A stretch of 64,000 bases of DNA from Paracoccus sp. (in: a-proteobacteria) (lineage in GTDB: Bacteria; Pseudomonadota; Alphaproteobacteria; Rhodobacterales; Rhodobacteraceae). Location of the stretch: the NCBI RefSeq assembly GCF_030538495.1, contig NZ_JAUNTW010000009.1:1-64000 (forward strand), read 5' to 3'. A model generated the notes under the pieces. That model was not told the DNA's origin and did not search any database. It saw only the letters and a list, made by a program, of their open reading frames with translations. The position numbers and the translations under genes were made by a program. This document shows positions 51,757 through 61,453 of this stretch, one piece after another (position 1 is the stretch's first letter; each line of letters opens with the position of its first letter).

Positions 51757-52717
51757 GACCATAGCAATCGCGCAACCCGGCGGGCTGTCGGCGGTTATCC
51801 TGCCCTTTGGCGCGACAGTTCACGCGCTGCATCTGCCGGACGGCACCGATGTTCTGGCGGGGCTGCCTGATCCGGCCGATCATGCCGATATTCGCAGCTA
51901 TCGCGGCACGATTGTGGGCCGCTGGGCCGGGCGGCTGCCGGGGGCGACCTATCCCGACCCCGACACCGGCGAAACGGTGGCGCTGACCCCGAACCCCACG
52001 GGTCACAGCCAGCATGGCGGCCCGGACGGCTTTGACCGCCGTGTCTGGGATGTGGTGGACAGGACCGCCGATGCCGTCACCCTGCGGCTGATCAGCGATG
52101 ACGGCGATCAGGGCTTTCCGGGCCGGGCCGAGGTCACCGCGCGTTATGCCATCAAAGCGGACGCGCTGATTATGGATTACCGCGTGACGGTGACGCGGCC
52201 CTGCCCGGTGTCGCTGACCAACCACGCCTTTTTTAACTTGGCGGGCGGCGGTCCCATTGGCGGGCATCAGTTGACCGTGATGACCGACCGCGCGCTGACG
52301 CCGGATGCGGATTTCATCGCCTCGACCAACCCCGAACCCGTCGAGGGAACCCCGCTGGATTTCCGCAGCCCGCGCGAATTGGGGCCGGTGATTGCCCATC
52401 CCGATCTGGCGTTTCTGGGGGGCTTGGATCACGCATTCTGGCTGGCCGATCAGATCACCGATCTGCGCCCCGTCGCGCGTCTGACTGACCCGGCCAGCGG
52501 GCGGTCGATGCTGGTGGAAACGAACCAGCCGATCCTGAACGTCTATACCGCGAACCGCCCCAAAGGCGGACGGCTGGACCCGCACGGCGCCATCTGTCTG
52601 GAACCGCATCTGTGGCCCAATGCGCCGAACCGGCCTGATTTCCCCGACTCGATCCTGCGCCCCGGCGCGGAATATCGCCACCTGACCCGCCTGTCATTCA
52701 CTGGAATCCGCCCATGA
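51749..52717 (+). CDS. galM: Aldose 1-epimerase (galactose mutarotase)
   Basis: Interconverts the alpha and beta anomers of galactose. The 322-residue beta-sandwich has GRWAGRLPGATY, GHSQHGGPDGFDRRVW, the catalytic His in SLTNHAFFNLAG and the catalytic Glu in ICLEPHLWPNAPN. In this operon it would supply the beta-anomer to the dehydrogenase. The ATG at 51749 overlaps the upstream stop; the 51740 alternative adds three residues. Confidence 0.93.
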   Translation: MTETIAIAQPGGLSAVILPFGATVHALHLPDGTDVLAGLPDPADHADIRSYRGTIVGRWAGRLPGATYPDPDTGETVALTPNPTGHSQHGGPDGFDRRVWDVVDRTADAVTLRLISDDGDQGFPGRAEVTARYAIKADALIMDYRVTVTRPCPVSLTNHAFFNLAGGGPIGGHQLTVMTDRALTPDADFIASTNPEPVEGTPLDFRSPRELGPVIAHPDLAFLGGLDHAFWLADQITDLRPVARLTDPASGRSMLVETNQPILNVYTANRPKGGRLDPHGAICLEPHLWPNAPNRPDFPDSILRPGAEYRHLTRLSFTGIRP

Positions 52718-53862
52718 AAATCACCGCTGTTGAAACCTTTATCGTCCCGCCTCGCTGGTGTTTCGTCAAAATCAGCACGGATGAAGGGATTTCCGGCTGG
52801 GGCGAACCCGTGCTGGAGGGCCGCGCCGCCACCGTCGCCGCCATGGTCGATGAGCTGGCCGATTACCTGATTGGCCGCGATCCGGGGCTGATCCAGGATC
52901 ACTGGACGGTGATGTATCGCGGCGGGTTTTACCGCGGCGGCGGCGTGCATATGTCCGCGATTGCGGGCATTGATCAGGCGCTGTGGGACATCAAGGGCAA
53001 AGCTTTGGGCGTGCCGGTTCATTCCCTGCTGGGCGGGCAGCAACGCGACCGCATCCGCGTTTACAGCTGGATCGGCGGAGACCGTCCGGGCGACACCGCC
53101 CGTATGGCCCGCGACTGCGCCGATCGCGGCTTTACTGCCGTGAAAATGAACGGGACCGAGGAACTGCAATTCATCGACAGCCACGCCAAGGTGGACGCGG
53201 TTCTGGAGCGCGTTCAGGCGATCCGCGATGAAATGGGGCCGGATTTCGGCATCGGCATCGACTTTCACGGGCGGGTGCATCGCCCGATGGCCAAGGTGCT
53301 GGCGCGCGAGCTGGACCACTTCCGCCTGATGTTCATCGAAGAACCGGTGCTGTCCGAACATGCGGATGCGTTGCGCGAAATCGCCAACCACTGTTCGACC
53401 CCGATTGCGCTGGGCGAACGGTTGTATACCCGCTGGGATTTCCGCGACATTCTGACAGGGGGCTATGTGGACATCATTCAGCCCGACCCCAGCCATGCGG
53501 GCGGGATTACCGAAACCTATCGCATCGCCGCCATGGCCGAATCGCATGACGTGGCACTGGCGCTGCATTGCCCGCTGGGTCCGATTGCACTGGCGGCGAA
53601 TCTGCAACTGGATGCGGTGTGTTACAACGCGTTCATTCAGGAACAATCGCTGGGGATTCACTATAATCAGGGGTCCGATCTGTTGGATTACCTGACCGAC
53701 CGCAGCGTGTTTGAATATCGCGACGGGTTTGTGGCCATCCCCCAAGGCCCCGGTCTGGGGATTGACGTCAACGAAGACCGCGTTCGCGCCGCCGCCCAAG
53801 AAGGCCACCGTTGGCGCAACCCGGTCTGGCGTCACGCGGATGGCAGTTTTGCCGAATGGTAA
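52714..53862 (+). CDS. dgoD: D-galactonate dehydratase
   Basis: Enolase-superfamily enzyme dehydrating D-galactonate to 2-dehydro-3-deoxygalactonate. The 382-residue protein has the Mg ligands and catalytic residues in GIDFHGRVHRPMA (Asp, His), MFIEEPVLSEH (Glu), IALGERLYTRWDF (Glu), and the second His in ALHCPLGPIALAAN, the GalD pattern. Length equals the family norm. It overlaps galM by 4 nt and ends the plus-strand operon. Confidence 0.96.
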   Translation: MKITAVETFIVPPRWCFVKISTDEGISGWGEPVLEGRAATVAAMVDELADYLIGRDPGLIQDHWTVMYRGGFYRGGGVHMSAIAGIDQALWDIKGKALGVPVHSLLGGQQRDRIRVYSWIGGDRPGDTARMARDCADRGFTAVKMNGTEELQFIDSHAKVDAVLERVQAIRDEMGPDFGIGIDFHGRVHRPMAKVLARELDHFRLMFIEEPVLSEHADALREIANHCSTPIALGERLYTRWDFRDILTGGYVDIIQPDPSHAGGITETYRIAAMAESHDVALALHCPLGPIALAANLQLDAVCYNAFIQEQSLGIHYNQGSDLLDYLTDRSVFEYRDGFVAIPQGPGLGIDVNEDRVRAAAQEGHRWRNPVWRHADGSFAEW

Positions 53863-53869
53863 CGCGGTT

Positions 53870-53897
53870 GGGGGTGGTGGCGCGCGCCACCATCCCC
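53870..53897. terminator. Long palindromic hairpin between dgoD and the secretion genes
   Basis: TGGTGGCGC / GCGCCACCA (53875-53892) is a perfect 18-bp palindrome, extended by GGGG / CCCC after one mismatch. It lies in the 37-bp gap of two convergent genes. No T-run is present, so it would act as a two-way roadblock or mRNA 3'-end protector rather than a classical terminator. Confidence 0.55.
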
Positions 53898-53899
53898 GG

Positions 53900-55276
53900 T
53901 CAATCTTCGCGAAAGGCGCGGTTGAAATAATCCGCCAGCGGTTTGACCAGATAGGCCATCGGGCTGCGTTCGCCGGTCTGGATGAACACCTCGACCGGCA
54001 TACCGGGGATCAGGGCCAGATCGCCCAGCTTTTCCAATTCATCCGGCAAGATCGTGACTTCGGTCCGGTAATAGGGCATCCGCGTCATCTCATCCAGCAG
54101 GGCATCGGCGGATACGCGGTCGATCTGGCCGTAAATTTCCGGCGTCGTGCGCGACGAAAAGGCCGAAAATCGCAGCGCGACCCGCTGGCCGATCTGGACT
54201 TCGTCGATATTGATCGTGGCCAGACGCGCGCCGATAATCAGCGGGCGATCCTGCGGGATCAGATACAACAGCGGTTCGGCGGGACGAATGACCGAACGCG
54301 GCGTTGTGACCTGCGTGTTATACACCACCCCCGACACCGGCGCGCGGATGTCCAGCCGGTCGATCTGTTCGATCAGACTGCGGCGGCGTTCGGCCAGTTC
54401 CAGTTCGCGAAAGCCCAGATCGCGCAATTCGGTTTCCGCCTGTTCGCGCCGTTCCGACGCTAAGCGCAGGCGCAGAATGTCCAGTTCGGTTTGCCGCGTT
54501 TCCGCCGCCGCGCGGTTGGCCTGCAATTCGCCCAGCGTGCCATCCAGACGCGCGGCTTCGCGTTGCAGGCTAAGCACGCGCGACGCCTGCGCCAACCCGC
54601 GATCGCGCAGGCTTTGCTGGTCGCGCAGTTCTTCGGCGATCAGGCCGCGCTGCGTTTCCAATGCGGCGGTTTGCGCGTCGATGCCGCTGATTTGTGCGGT
54701 GATCTGTTCGTGCTGCTTGCCCAGCTGTTCCAGCGATTGCCGCAGCGTGTCGCGGCGGGTTTCAAACAGGCTTTGCTGGCCCGCGACCAGATTTTCGACC
54801 GCCACCGATGTGCCTGCGGCGGCGTCCAGCTCGTCGGGAAAATCAATCGAGCTGCTGTCGGCGCGTTCCGCCTCCAGCCGGCCGCGGCGGGCCAGAATTT
54901 CGAAATACTGGCTTTCGACGATGGTGTGTTCGGTGCGCAAAAGCGTGCCATCCAAAGCGATCAGCAGATCACCGGCCTGCACCGCCTGACCTTCGGTGGC
55001 GGCGATGTCCAGCACGACACCGCCATCGGGATGCTGGACGATCTGGCGATGCTGTTCGACTTCGACCTGACCGCTGGCGACGACGGCGCCCTGAATGCGG
55101 GCCTGCGTGGACCAGACGCCAAAGCCGCCCAACAGCACCGCGATCCCGATCCCGCCCAGCAACAGCGAGCCGCGCACTGACCAGCGATTCGGGTCGGGCG
55201 GAGCGATCGGGGTCGGGGCCATCGGCGCGGCATGATGTTGGGGCGTCGGTTGCGGGTTTGGGGTGTTTTGGGTCAT
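53900..55276 (-). CDS. Type I secretion periplasmic adaptor, HlyD family
   Basis: Membrane-fusion protein that joins the ABC exporter to TolC. The 458-residue protein has a Pro-rich cytoplasmic start, one membrane helix (about 30-50, GIGIAVLLGGFGVWSTQA), a lipoyl half (VVLDIAATEGQAVQAGDLLIALDG), a long coiled-coil hairpin (about 150-300) and IRAPVSGVVYNTQV with a C-terminal LVKPLADYFNRAFRE. It overlaps the ABC gene by 4 nt. No TolC-like gene is present here. Confidence 0.93.
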   Translation of the reverse strand: MTQNTPNPQPTPQHHAAPMAPTPIAPPDPNRWSVRGSLLLGGIGIAVLLGGFGVWSTQARIQGAVVASGQVEVEQHRQIVQHPDGGVVLDIAATEGQAVQAGDLLIALDGTLLRTEHTIVESQYFEILARRGRLEAERADSSSIDFPDELDAAAGTSVAVENLVAGQQSLFETRRDTLRQSLEQLGKQHEQITAQISGIDAQTAALETQRGLIAEELRDQQSLRDRGLAQASRVLSLQREAARLDGTLGELQANRAAAETRQTELDILRLRLASERREQAETELRDLGFRELELAERRRSLIEQIDRLDIRAPVSGVVYNTQVTTPRSVIRPAEPLLYLIPQDRPLIIGARLATINIDEVQIGQRVALRFSAFSSRTTPEIYGQIDRVSADALLDEMTRMPYYRTEVTILPDELEKLGDLALIPGMPVEVFIQTGERSPMAYLVKPLADYFNRAFRED

Positions 55277-57024
55277 GCCACGCCTCCGCTGCGACCGGTT
55301 TCCTGGGCCTTTTTGATCTGGGCTGAATTCTGCACCGTTCCCTGCAGCACCTGATCGCGCGGGCCAAAGGCGCGACGCATCCCCTGATCCATCACCAGCA
55401 GCAATTCACATTCGCCAATGGCCGCCGGGCGGTGCGCCATGATCACCACGACGCCGCCTTGCGCTTTGATGCGGCGGATGGCGTGATTCAGCGCCTCGGA
55501 CCCCTGATTATCAAGGTTGGAATTGGGTTCGTCCAGGACCAGCAAGACCGGATCGGTATAGAGCGCCCGCGCCAGACCGATGCGCTGAATCTGACCGCCC
55601 GAGAGGCGGCCTCCGGTCTGGCTGATATGGGTGTCATAGCCCTGTGGCAGGTCCAGAATCATCTGATGCGCAGCGGCGGCCTGTGCGGCGGCGACCACGC
55701 GGGCGGGGTCGGGTCTGGGCGACAGGCGGGCGATGTTTTCGGCAATCGTGCCGTCGAACAGCGTGACCTGTTGCGGCAGATAGCCGATCAGCGTTCCCAG
55801 AACATCGGGGTGGTATTGGTCCAGCGTCGCCCCGCCCAGACGGATGTGACCCGCAGCCGCAGGCCATGCGCCAATCAGCGCGCGCGCCAGCGTGGACTTC
55901 CCGGCACCCGACGGGCCGATGACGCCGACCGCCTGACCCGGACCCACCGCAAAGGACAGGCCGCGAAGTGTGGCCGAGGCGCTGCCCGGAGGGGCAACGG
56001 ATAGCTGGTTCACCTCGATCCGGGCATCGGGGCGGGGCAGGTTGGTGCGTTCCTGATCCGGCGCGTGCCGCGACAGCAGGTTCGCCAGACGCGCCCAGCC
56101 GTCTTGCGCGGCCTGCACGGCGGGCCAGCCGCCCACCAGCTGATCCACAGGGGCAAGCGCGCGCCCCATCAGGATCGACCCCGCAATCATCGCACCCGGC
56201 GTCAGTTCATGCTGCAACACCAGCCACGCGCCGGCGGCCAGCATCGCGCTTTGCAAAAACAGGCGAAAGGTTTTGGAAAAGACGGTAAAGCCCTGCGACA
56301 CATCCGCGCCGCGCACGCTGTGGACCTGCGCGTCTTCGCGTGCTTTGCGCCAGCGGGTATAGGTCGCGCCGCGCATGCCCAGGGCGCCGATCACCTCGCC
56401 TTCGTCGCGATAGAGGTCGGCCATCCGCTGCGCCTGCGCCGAGGACATCGCGGCGCGTTGCAGCGGCTGTTTGGTCATCCAGCGGTTGATCAGCGTGGCA
56501 AAGACCAGAATAATCCCGCCGATCAGCGCGACGACCCCCAGTAACGGGTGGAACATAAACACCGCGCCCAGAAAAATCGGCACCCATGGCAGGTCGAAGA
56601 AGGCCAGCATCACCGGCGATCCGATCATCCGCTGCACGCTGTCCAGATCGCGCATCCCGCTGGCGGCGGCGGCTGATTCGTCGCCGCGCACCGCGCCTTC
56701 GGCCAAGGCGGCGGTGAAGACGCGTCCCTCCATCTGGTCCTGAAAACGGGCGGCGACGCGCTGCATCACGCGCGACCGGGCCAGATCGACAATCCCCATC
56801 AGCAGAAACAAAAACACGACCAAAGCGAACATCGCGGCCAGCGTTTCTTCGGACTGAGACGCCAGAATGCGGTCATAGACCTGTAACATGAACAGCGGGC
56901 CGGTCAGCATCAGCAGGTTCACCGCGACCGAAAAGACCGCCACGGCGGCGAATAACCGCCATCCGGTGGCGCGCGCCCGTCGCAATTCGGCGTCGCCTGC
57001 GTTTGGAAATCTGCCCTTGGTCAT
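55273..57024 (-). CDS. Type I secretion ABC permease/ATPase
   Basis: The 583-residue exporter has a six-helix TMD and an ABC domain: Walker A GVIGPSGAGKSTLARALIG, signature TGGRLSGGQIQRIGLARAL and Walker B LLVLDEPNSNLD. No N-terminal C39 peptidase domain is present, so it is of the PrtD/LipB class that exports RTX-like substrates with C-terminal signals. The start at 57024 has AAAGG upstream; the frame to 57084 adds a basic leader. The 294-bp gap upstream has no gene and presumably carries its promoter. Confidence 0.94.
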   Translation of the reverse strand: MTKGRFPNAGDAELRRARATGWRLFAAVAVFSVAVNLLMLTGPLFMLQVYDRILASQSEETLAAMFALVVFLFLLMGIVDLARSRVMQRVAARFQDQMEGRVFTAALAEGAVRGDESAAAASGMRDLDSVQRMIGSPVMLAFFDLPWVPIFLGAVFMFHPLLGVVALIGGIILVFATLINRWMTKQPLQRAAMSSAQAQRMADLYRDEGEVIGALGMRGATYTRWRKAREDAQVHSVRGADVSQGFTVFSKTFRLFLQSAMLAAGAWLVLQHELTPGAMIAGSILMGRALAPVDQLVGGWPAVQAAQDGWARLANLLSRHAPDQERTNLPRPDARIEVNQLSVAPPGSASATLRGLSFAVGPGQAVGVIGPSGAGKSTLARALIGAWPAAAGHIRLGGATLDQYHPDVLGTLIGYLPQQVTLFDGTIAENIARLSPRPDPARVVAAAQAAAAHQMILDLPQGYDTHISQTGGRLSGGQIQRIGLARALYTDPVLLVLDEPNSNLDNQGSEALNHAIRRIKAQGGVVVIMAHRPAAIGECELLLVMDQGMRRAFGPRDQVLQGTVQNSAQIKKAQETGRSGGVA

Positions 57025-57318
57025 GCCTTTGCCCTGTTTTGTCGTCGGTCTGTCTGCGGTTCTGGACCATGCCTTAGCACGCAAAAGTTATCAGAGCCTT
57101 ACCCCAGACAAAAAAAAGTTCCGCTGTGGCTATGCGGTCCGTTTGGGGTGGTTTGCGCGAAAATTGCGGTTTTTCCCCTGACAATCGCGCGATTTTCGGC
57201 CCTTGGGTCTTTTGCGCGCGGCATTTTTCGCTATCCTGCGGGCAGATGGTTGAAAAGACCACAGCAATCGGGAACAACGCCGGGCAAAGCGGCGAAATGA
57301 ATGGCAGGAGGCCAGAGC

Positions 57319-57840
57319 ATGTTTACCACCACGCTGCGCGGCATGGGCGCGGGTTTGGTTCTGATCGCCGGGATCGGCACGGCGATGGCGCAGGAATCGA
57401 CCAATGTTGTCGCGACGAATGACGCCTGGACGGTTTTCGCGGCGGATAATCCGCGTGAATGTTGGGCGGTGTCGCCGCCTCGGTCCAGCCAGAACACCCG
57501 CGGCGGGCAGCCGGTCGAGGTGTCGCGCGGGGACATTCGTTTGTATGTCGCCTATCGCCCCGGTCAGAATGGCGAAGTGTCGTTTACCGGCGGTTATCCC
57601 TTTGCCCCCGATTCAACGGTCGAGGTTGACGTGGGCGGGCGCAAATTCAACCTGTTCACCGAAGGCGAAAGCGCGTGGACCGGCAGCCCGTCCGACGATC
57701 AGGCGTTGATCGGGGCGCTGCGGGCGGGGTCAACCGTGGTTGTGACCGGTCGTTCGGCGCGCGGAACCACGACGAAAGACACGTTCAGCCTGATGGGGAT
57801 CACGGCGGCGACCAACACCGCGCGGTCGCGCTGTCAGTAA
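57319..57840 (+). CDS. Exported IalB-like protein
   Basis: The 173-residue protein has a signal peptide (MFTTTLRGMGAGLVLIAGIGTAMAQ) and an invasion-associated-locus-B-like domain: AWTVFAADNPRECWAVSPPRSS with the first cysteine, DIRLYVAYRPGQNGEVSFTGGYPF and GSTVVVTGRSARGTTTKDTFSL. IalB-type proteins are periplasmic or surface proteins of uncertain function; the name from Bartonella should not be taken to imply virulence here. AGGAGG lies 8 nt before the ATG at 57319. Confidence 0.85.
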   Translation: MFTTTLRGMGAGLVLIAGIGTAMAQESTNVVATNDAWTVFAADNPRECWAVSPPRSSQNTRGGQPVEVSRGDIRLYVAYRPGQNGEVSFTGGYPFAPDSTVEVDVGGRKFNLFTEGESAWTGSPSDDQALIGALRAGSTVVVTGRSARGTTTKDTFSLMGITAATNTARSRCQ

Positions 57841-57865
57841 CGCGCCGGGGGCCAGCCCCCCACCA

Positions 57866-57940
57866 GCCCGCCCCACGGGGGCGGGCGTTCGACGGGATAT
57901 TTCCGCACAGAAGAAGCAGGGGCCGTTGATTTTCGGCCCC
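57866..57940 (+). terminator. Two hairpins flanking a dispersed repeat, after the IalB-like gene
   Basis: GCCCGCCCC / GGGGCGGGC (57866-57874 and 57878-57886, 3-nt loop) is followed by the repeat copy at 57894-57916, then a second stem GGGGCCG / CGGCCCC (57919-57925 and 57934-57940) ahead of GTTTCG. They should end the upstream transcript before rlmN, although neither has a strong T-run. Confidence 0.55.
57894..57916 (+). repeat. Dispersed repeat, plus-strand copy
   Basis: The 23-nt sequence starts GGGATATTTCCGCACAGAAG and ends AAG. It matches the copy at 2-22 at all but one position of its first 20 nt. It sits between two hairpins downstream of the IalB-like gene. Confidence 0.7.
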
Positions 57941-57986
57941 GTTTCGCATATTTATGGGTCTTTCCGCCCAAAATACTGGTATGCCC

Positions 57987-59162
57987 ATGTCTGCCCCGAT
58001 TACTCAGGATGTTATGACCATCCCCCGCAAGCTGCCCGACACGGGCCGCGTGAATATCGTTGGCCTGACGCGGGACCAGTTGCGCGCCGCGTTGATCGAG
58101 GCGGGGACGCCTGAAAAGCAGGCCAAAATGCGGGTCGGCCAAGTGTGGCAGTGGGTGTATCACTGGGGCGTGCGCGATTTTGCCGAGATGACCAATCTGG
58201 CCAAGGATTACCGCGCGCTGCTGGCCGAACGGTTTGATATTGCCTTGCCCGAGGTCGTGACTCGTCAGGTCAGCGCCGATGGCACGCGCAAATATCTGCT
58301 GCGCATCGCTGGCGGGCATGAGGTCGAAACCGTTTACATCCCCGAAGAAGGGCGCGGGACGTTGTGTGTCTCCAGTCAGGTGGGCTGCACGCTGACCTGT
58401 TCGTTCTGTCACACCGGCACGCAGAAACTGGTGCGCAACCTGACGGCGGGGGAAATCGTCGGTCAGTTGATGCTGGCGCGCGATGATCTGGGCGAATGGC
58501 CGCAACCCGGTGCGCCCAAGGATGAAACCCGTCTGGTCAGCAATCTGGTGCTGATGGGCATGGGTGAGCCGCTGTATAATTTCGACAATGTGCGCGATGC
58601 GATGCAGGTGGTGATGGATGGCGAAGGGCTGTCGCTGTCGCGGCGCCGCATCACTTTGTCCACCAGCGGCGTGGTTCCCGAAATCGCCCGCACGGCCGAG
58701 GAAATCGGCTGTCTGCTGGCCGTGTCGTTCCACGCCACCACCGATCCGGTGCGCGATCAGTTGGTGCCGATCAACAAACGCTGGAATATTGAAACCTTGC
58801 TGAACGCGCTGCGGGATTATCCGCGTTTGTCGAACAGCGAACGGATCACCTTTGAATATGTGATGCTGGACGGGGTGAATGACAGCGATGCGGATGCGCG
58901 GCGTCTGGTCAAATTGATCGCGGGGATTCCGGCGAAAATCAACCTGATCCCGTTCAATGAATGGCCCGGCGCGCCCTATAAGCGGTCCAGCTGGGAACGG
59001 ATCGAGGCGTTTGCCGACATCATCTATAAGGCCGGTTACGCCAGCCCCATTCGCACCCCGCGCGGCGAAGACATTATGGCGGCCTGTGGTCAGTTGAAAT
59101 CCGCGACCGAACGCGGGCGCAAAACCGCCGCCCAGATCGCGGCTGAGGCGGCGCAGCAGTAA
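57987..59162 (+). CDS. rlmN: Dual-specificity RNA methyltransferase RlmN
   Basis: Radical-SAM enzyme methylating C2 of A2503 in 23S rRNA and A37 in some tRNAs. The 391-residue protein has the cluster motif CX3CX2C in [24 protein letters not shown], and the catalytic cysteine near the end in MAACGQLKS. The start is ambiguous: relatives begin about [16 protein letters not shown], favouring 57987, but a good AGGA lies before the ATG at 58014. Upstream ATG 57981 is also possible. Confidence 0.94.
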   Translation: MSAPITQDVMTIPRKLPDTGRVNIVGLTRDQLRAALIEAGTPEKQAKMRVGQVWQWVYHWGVRDFAEMTNLAKDYRALLAERFDIALPEVVTRQVSADGTRKYLLRIAGGHEVETVYIPEEGRGTLCVSSQVGCTLTCSFCHTGTQKLVRNLTAGEIVGQLMLARDDLGEWPQPGAPKDETRLVSNLVLMGMGEPLYNFDNVRDAMQVVMDGEGLSLSRRRITLSTSGVVPEIARTAEEIGCLLAVSFHATTDPVRDQLVPINKRWNIETLLNALRDYPRLSNSERITFEYVMLDGVNDSDADARRLVKLIAGIPAKINLIPFNEWPGAPYKRSSWERIEAFADIIYKAGYASPIRTPRGEDIMAACGQLKSATERGRKTAAQIAAEAAQQ

Positions 59163-59208
59163 CGAAACCCCCCGCAGCCGGTCGCGCCCGCTGCGGGGGT
59201 TTTCGTTA
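59160..59208 (+). terminator. Bidirectional terminator of rlmN and the LOG gene
   Basis: AACGAAACCCCCCGCAGC pairs with GCTGCGGGGGTTTTCGTT (59161-59178 and 59190-59207) around an 11-nt loop. The T-rich arm ends each transcript in both directions. The stem spans both stop codons of the convergent pair. Confidence 0.85.
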
Positions 59209-60027
59209 CGTCCAGTCGTCGATCACCTGCACCGCCTGATCCGCGGTTTCGACATATGTGAACAGGTCCAGATCTTCGGGGCTGATGGTGCCGGTTTCGG
59301 CCAAGGCGTCCCAGTTCAGGATGCTGTCCCAGAATTCGCGGCCAAACAGCAAAATCGGGATGCGCGCCATGCGGCGGGTCTGAATCAGGGTCAGCGTTTC
59401 AAACAATTCGTCCAGCGTGCCAAAGCCGCCCGGAAACACCGTGATCGCCCGCGCGCGCATCAGGAAATGCATTTTCCGCACGGCGAAGTAGTGGAAATTG
59501 AACGACAAATCCGGCGTGACATATTCGTTCGGTGCCTGTTCATGCGGCAGCACAATGCCCAGACCGATGGAATCGCCGCCCGCATCGACGGCGCCGCGAT
59601 TGCCGGCCTCCATCACGCCGGGGCCGCCGCCGGTGCAGATGACGTAATCGCGCCCGCCCGTGGTCAGGCTGCGCTGCGTCATCAGGCGGGCGAATGCGCG
59701 GGCCTCGTCGTAATATTTCGACAGCGCGGCCATGGTGGGGGTGCGCGCGGTATGCGCCTGATCGGGCGACGGGATGCGCGCGCCGCCGAACATCACGACG
59801 GTGGATTCAATGCCGCGTTCATCCATCAGCATCTGCGGTTTCAGCAATTCCAGCTGCAACCGCACCGGGCGCAATTCCGGGCGCGTCAGAAATTCGCGGT
59901 CGGTATAGGCCAGACGATAGGCGGGCGCGCGGGTCTGGGGCGTGTCGGGGGTGCGATCGGCGCGGGCGGCGTCTTCGTCGCTGTGGGGGAAGGTGTGGGC
60001 GCGGTCGTCCTCGGAGATGTCGGTCAT
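59206..60027 (-). CDS. LOG family protein (TIGR00730-type)
   Basis: The 273-residue Rossmann-like protein carries [16 protein letters not shown] and [12 protein letters not shown], the two motifs of the LOG/TIGR00730 family, long annotated as lysine decarboxylase but in several cases a cytokinin nucleoside 5'-monophosphate phosphoribohydrolase. This member is longer than simple LOG proteins, with about 80 extra N-terminal residues. A nucleotide-salvage role is plausible. The start at 60027 has AAGGA upstream. It is divergent from dapD. Confidence 0.88.
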   Translation of the reverse strand: MTDISEDDRAHTFPHSDEDAARADRTPDTPQTRAPAYRLAYTDREFLTRPELRPVRLQLELLKPQMLMDERGIESTVVMFGGARIPSPDQAHTARTPTMAALSKYYDEARAFARLMTQRSLTTGGRDYVICTGGGPGVMEAGNRGAVDAGGDSIGLGIVLPHEQAPNEYVTPDLSFNFHYFAVRKMHFLMRARAITVFPGGFGTLDELFETLTLIQTRRMARIPILLFGREFWDSILNWDALAETGTISPEDLDLFTYVETADQAVQVIDDWT

Positions 60028-60117
60028 GGGCGGTCCTTGTTGCTGCGGATTGCGCGGGCTTTGCCTGATGCTTATAGCCACAGGGGAACAGATGCCACCC
60101 GCGAAGGAAATACCCCA

Positions 60118-60939
60118 ATGACCACCGATCTTGAATCCGCCATCGAATCCGCATGGGATGCCCGCGACGACATCACATCGGCCACCACCGGCCCGGTGCG
60201 CGATGCCGTGGACGAAACCCTGCGCCAATTGGACAGCGGCACCCTGCGCGTGGCCGAAAAGCGCGGCGATGACTGGCATGTGAACCAGTGGGCGAAAAAG
60301 GCCGTGCTGCTGTCGTTCCGCCTGAACGACATGGAGGAAATGTCCGGCGGTCCCCAAGGCAGCAACTGGTGGGACAAAGTGGACAGCAAGTTTAAGGGCT
60401 GGTCCGATGCCGATTGGCGCGCAGCCGGGTTCCGCGCGGTGCCGGGCGCGATTGTGCGCCGCAGCGCCTATATCGCCAAGGGCGCGGTGCTGATGCCGTC
60501 ATTCGTCAACCTTGGCGCGCATGTCGGCGAAGGCACGATGGTGGACACCTGGGCCACGGTCGGTTCCTGCGCGCAAATCGGGCGCAACGTCCATCTGTCG
60601 GGCGGCGTCGGTATTGGCGGCGTGCTGGAACCGCTGCAAGCTGGCCCCACCATCATCGAAGATAACTGCTTCATCGGCGCCCGGTCCGAGGTGGTCGAGG
60701 GCTGCATCATCCGCGAAGGCTCGGTTCTGGGCATGGGCGTTTACATCGGCCAATCGACGAAAATCGTGGACCGCGACACCGGGCAGGTGATGTATGGCGA
60801 AGTTCCCGCCGGGTCCGTCGTCGTGTCGGGGTCGATGCCGTCGAAAAACGGCGTCAGCCTGTATTGTGCCGTCATCGTGAAACGGGTGGACGCAAAAACG
60901 CGGTCGAAAACATCCGTCAACGAATTGCTGCGCGATTGA
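60118..60939 (+). CDS. dapD: Tetrahydrodipicolinate N-succinyltransferase
   Basis: DapD succinylates tetrahydrodipicolinate in lysine/diaminopimelate synthesis. The 273-residue protein has an alpha-helical N-domain and a left-handed parallel beta-helix with hexapeptide repeats ([51 protein letters not shown]). GAAGGAA precedes the ATG at 60118. A terminator-like hairpin follows at 60948. Confidence 0.97.
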   Translation: MTTDLESAIESAWDARDDITSATTGPVRDAVDETLRQLDSGTLRVAEKRGDDWHVNQWAKKAVLLSFRLNDMEEMSGGPQGSNWWDKVDSKFKGWSDADWRAAGFRAVPGAIVRRSAYIAKGAVLMPSFVNLGAHVGEGTMVDTWATVGSCAQIGRNVHLSGGVGIGGVLEPLQAGPTIIEDNCFIGARSEVVEGCIIREGSVLGMGVYIGQSTKIVDRDTGQVMYGEVPAGSVVVSGSMPSKNGVSLYCAVIVKRVDAKTRSKTSVNELLRD

Positions 60940-60947
60940 TGCGGATG

Positions 60948-60974
60948 CGCCTGCCCTTTGGGGCGGGCGTTTTT
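60948..60974 (+). terminator. Rho-independent terminator of dapD
   Basis: CGCCTGCCC / GGGCGGGCG (one G-U pair, 4-nt loop TTTG) leads directly into TTTTT (60970-60974), 9 nt after the dapD stop. It would also separate dapD from the YbjN remnant. Confidence 0.8.
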
Positions 60975-60989
60975 CATATGGGGGATGCG

Positions 60990-61453
60990 ATGCTGCGACG
61001 ACTGGGACGGATCGCCTGTTTGGCCGCGCCGGTGGCGGCTGTGGCGCAGGACATTGTGGACGCGACCGACCCGGACGTGATCCTGAACCTGATGCGAGGC
61101 TTCGGCTCGGCCCGGTTGGGGGTGGACGCTATCGGCGATCCCAAAATCGAGGGCCGGATTGATGGCATCCCCTATATCTTGTTCTTCAATAACTGCACGG
61201 AAAACCGCGATTGCAAAGCGGTGCAGTTTTATACCTATTGGACCAATGTCGGTGACATCACCGCTGATCATCTGACACTTGGAACCGGGAAAAGCGGTTT
61301 GCCCGCGCCTGTCTGGACGGGGACGGCGACCCGGTGTTGATGATGGACATTAATCTGGATCATGGCACCACGCGCCGCAATCTGGAAGACAGTTTCGACT
61401 GGTGGCAGGTGCTGTTGCCCATGTTCCGCGATTATCTGAGGGAACAGCAATGA
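60990..61453 (+). pseudogene. YbjN family gene disrupted by a frameshift
   Basis: The upstream frame codes for a signal peptide (MLRRLGRIACLAAPVAAVAQ) and the first part of a YbjN domain (GDPKIEGRIDGIPYILFFNN, CTENRDCKAVQFY), then runs to a stop at 61338-61340. The other frame, entered at about 61278-61282, reads WNREKRFARACLDGDGDPVL and [16 protein letters not shown] and ends TGA at 61451-61453, overlapping the yaiI ATG by 4 nt. Together the two halves make a complete exported YbjN protein. A small deletion (or a sequencing error) in the middle explains the break. The role of YbjN proteins is not established. Confidence 0.85.
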
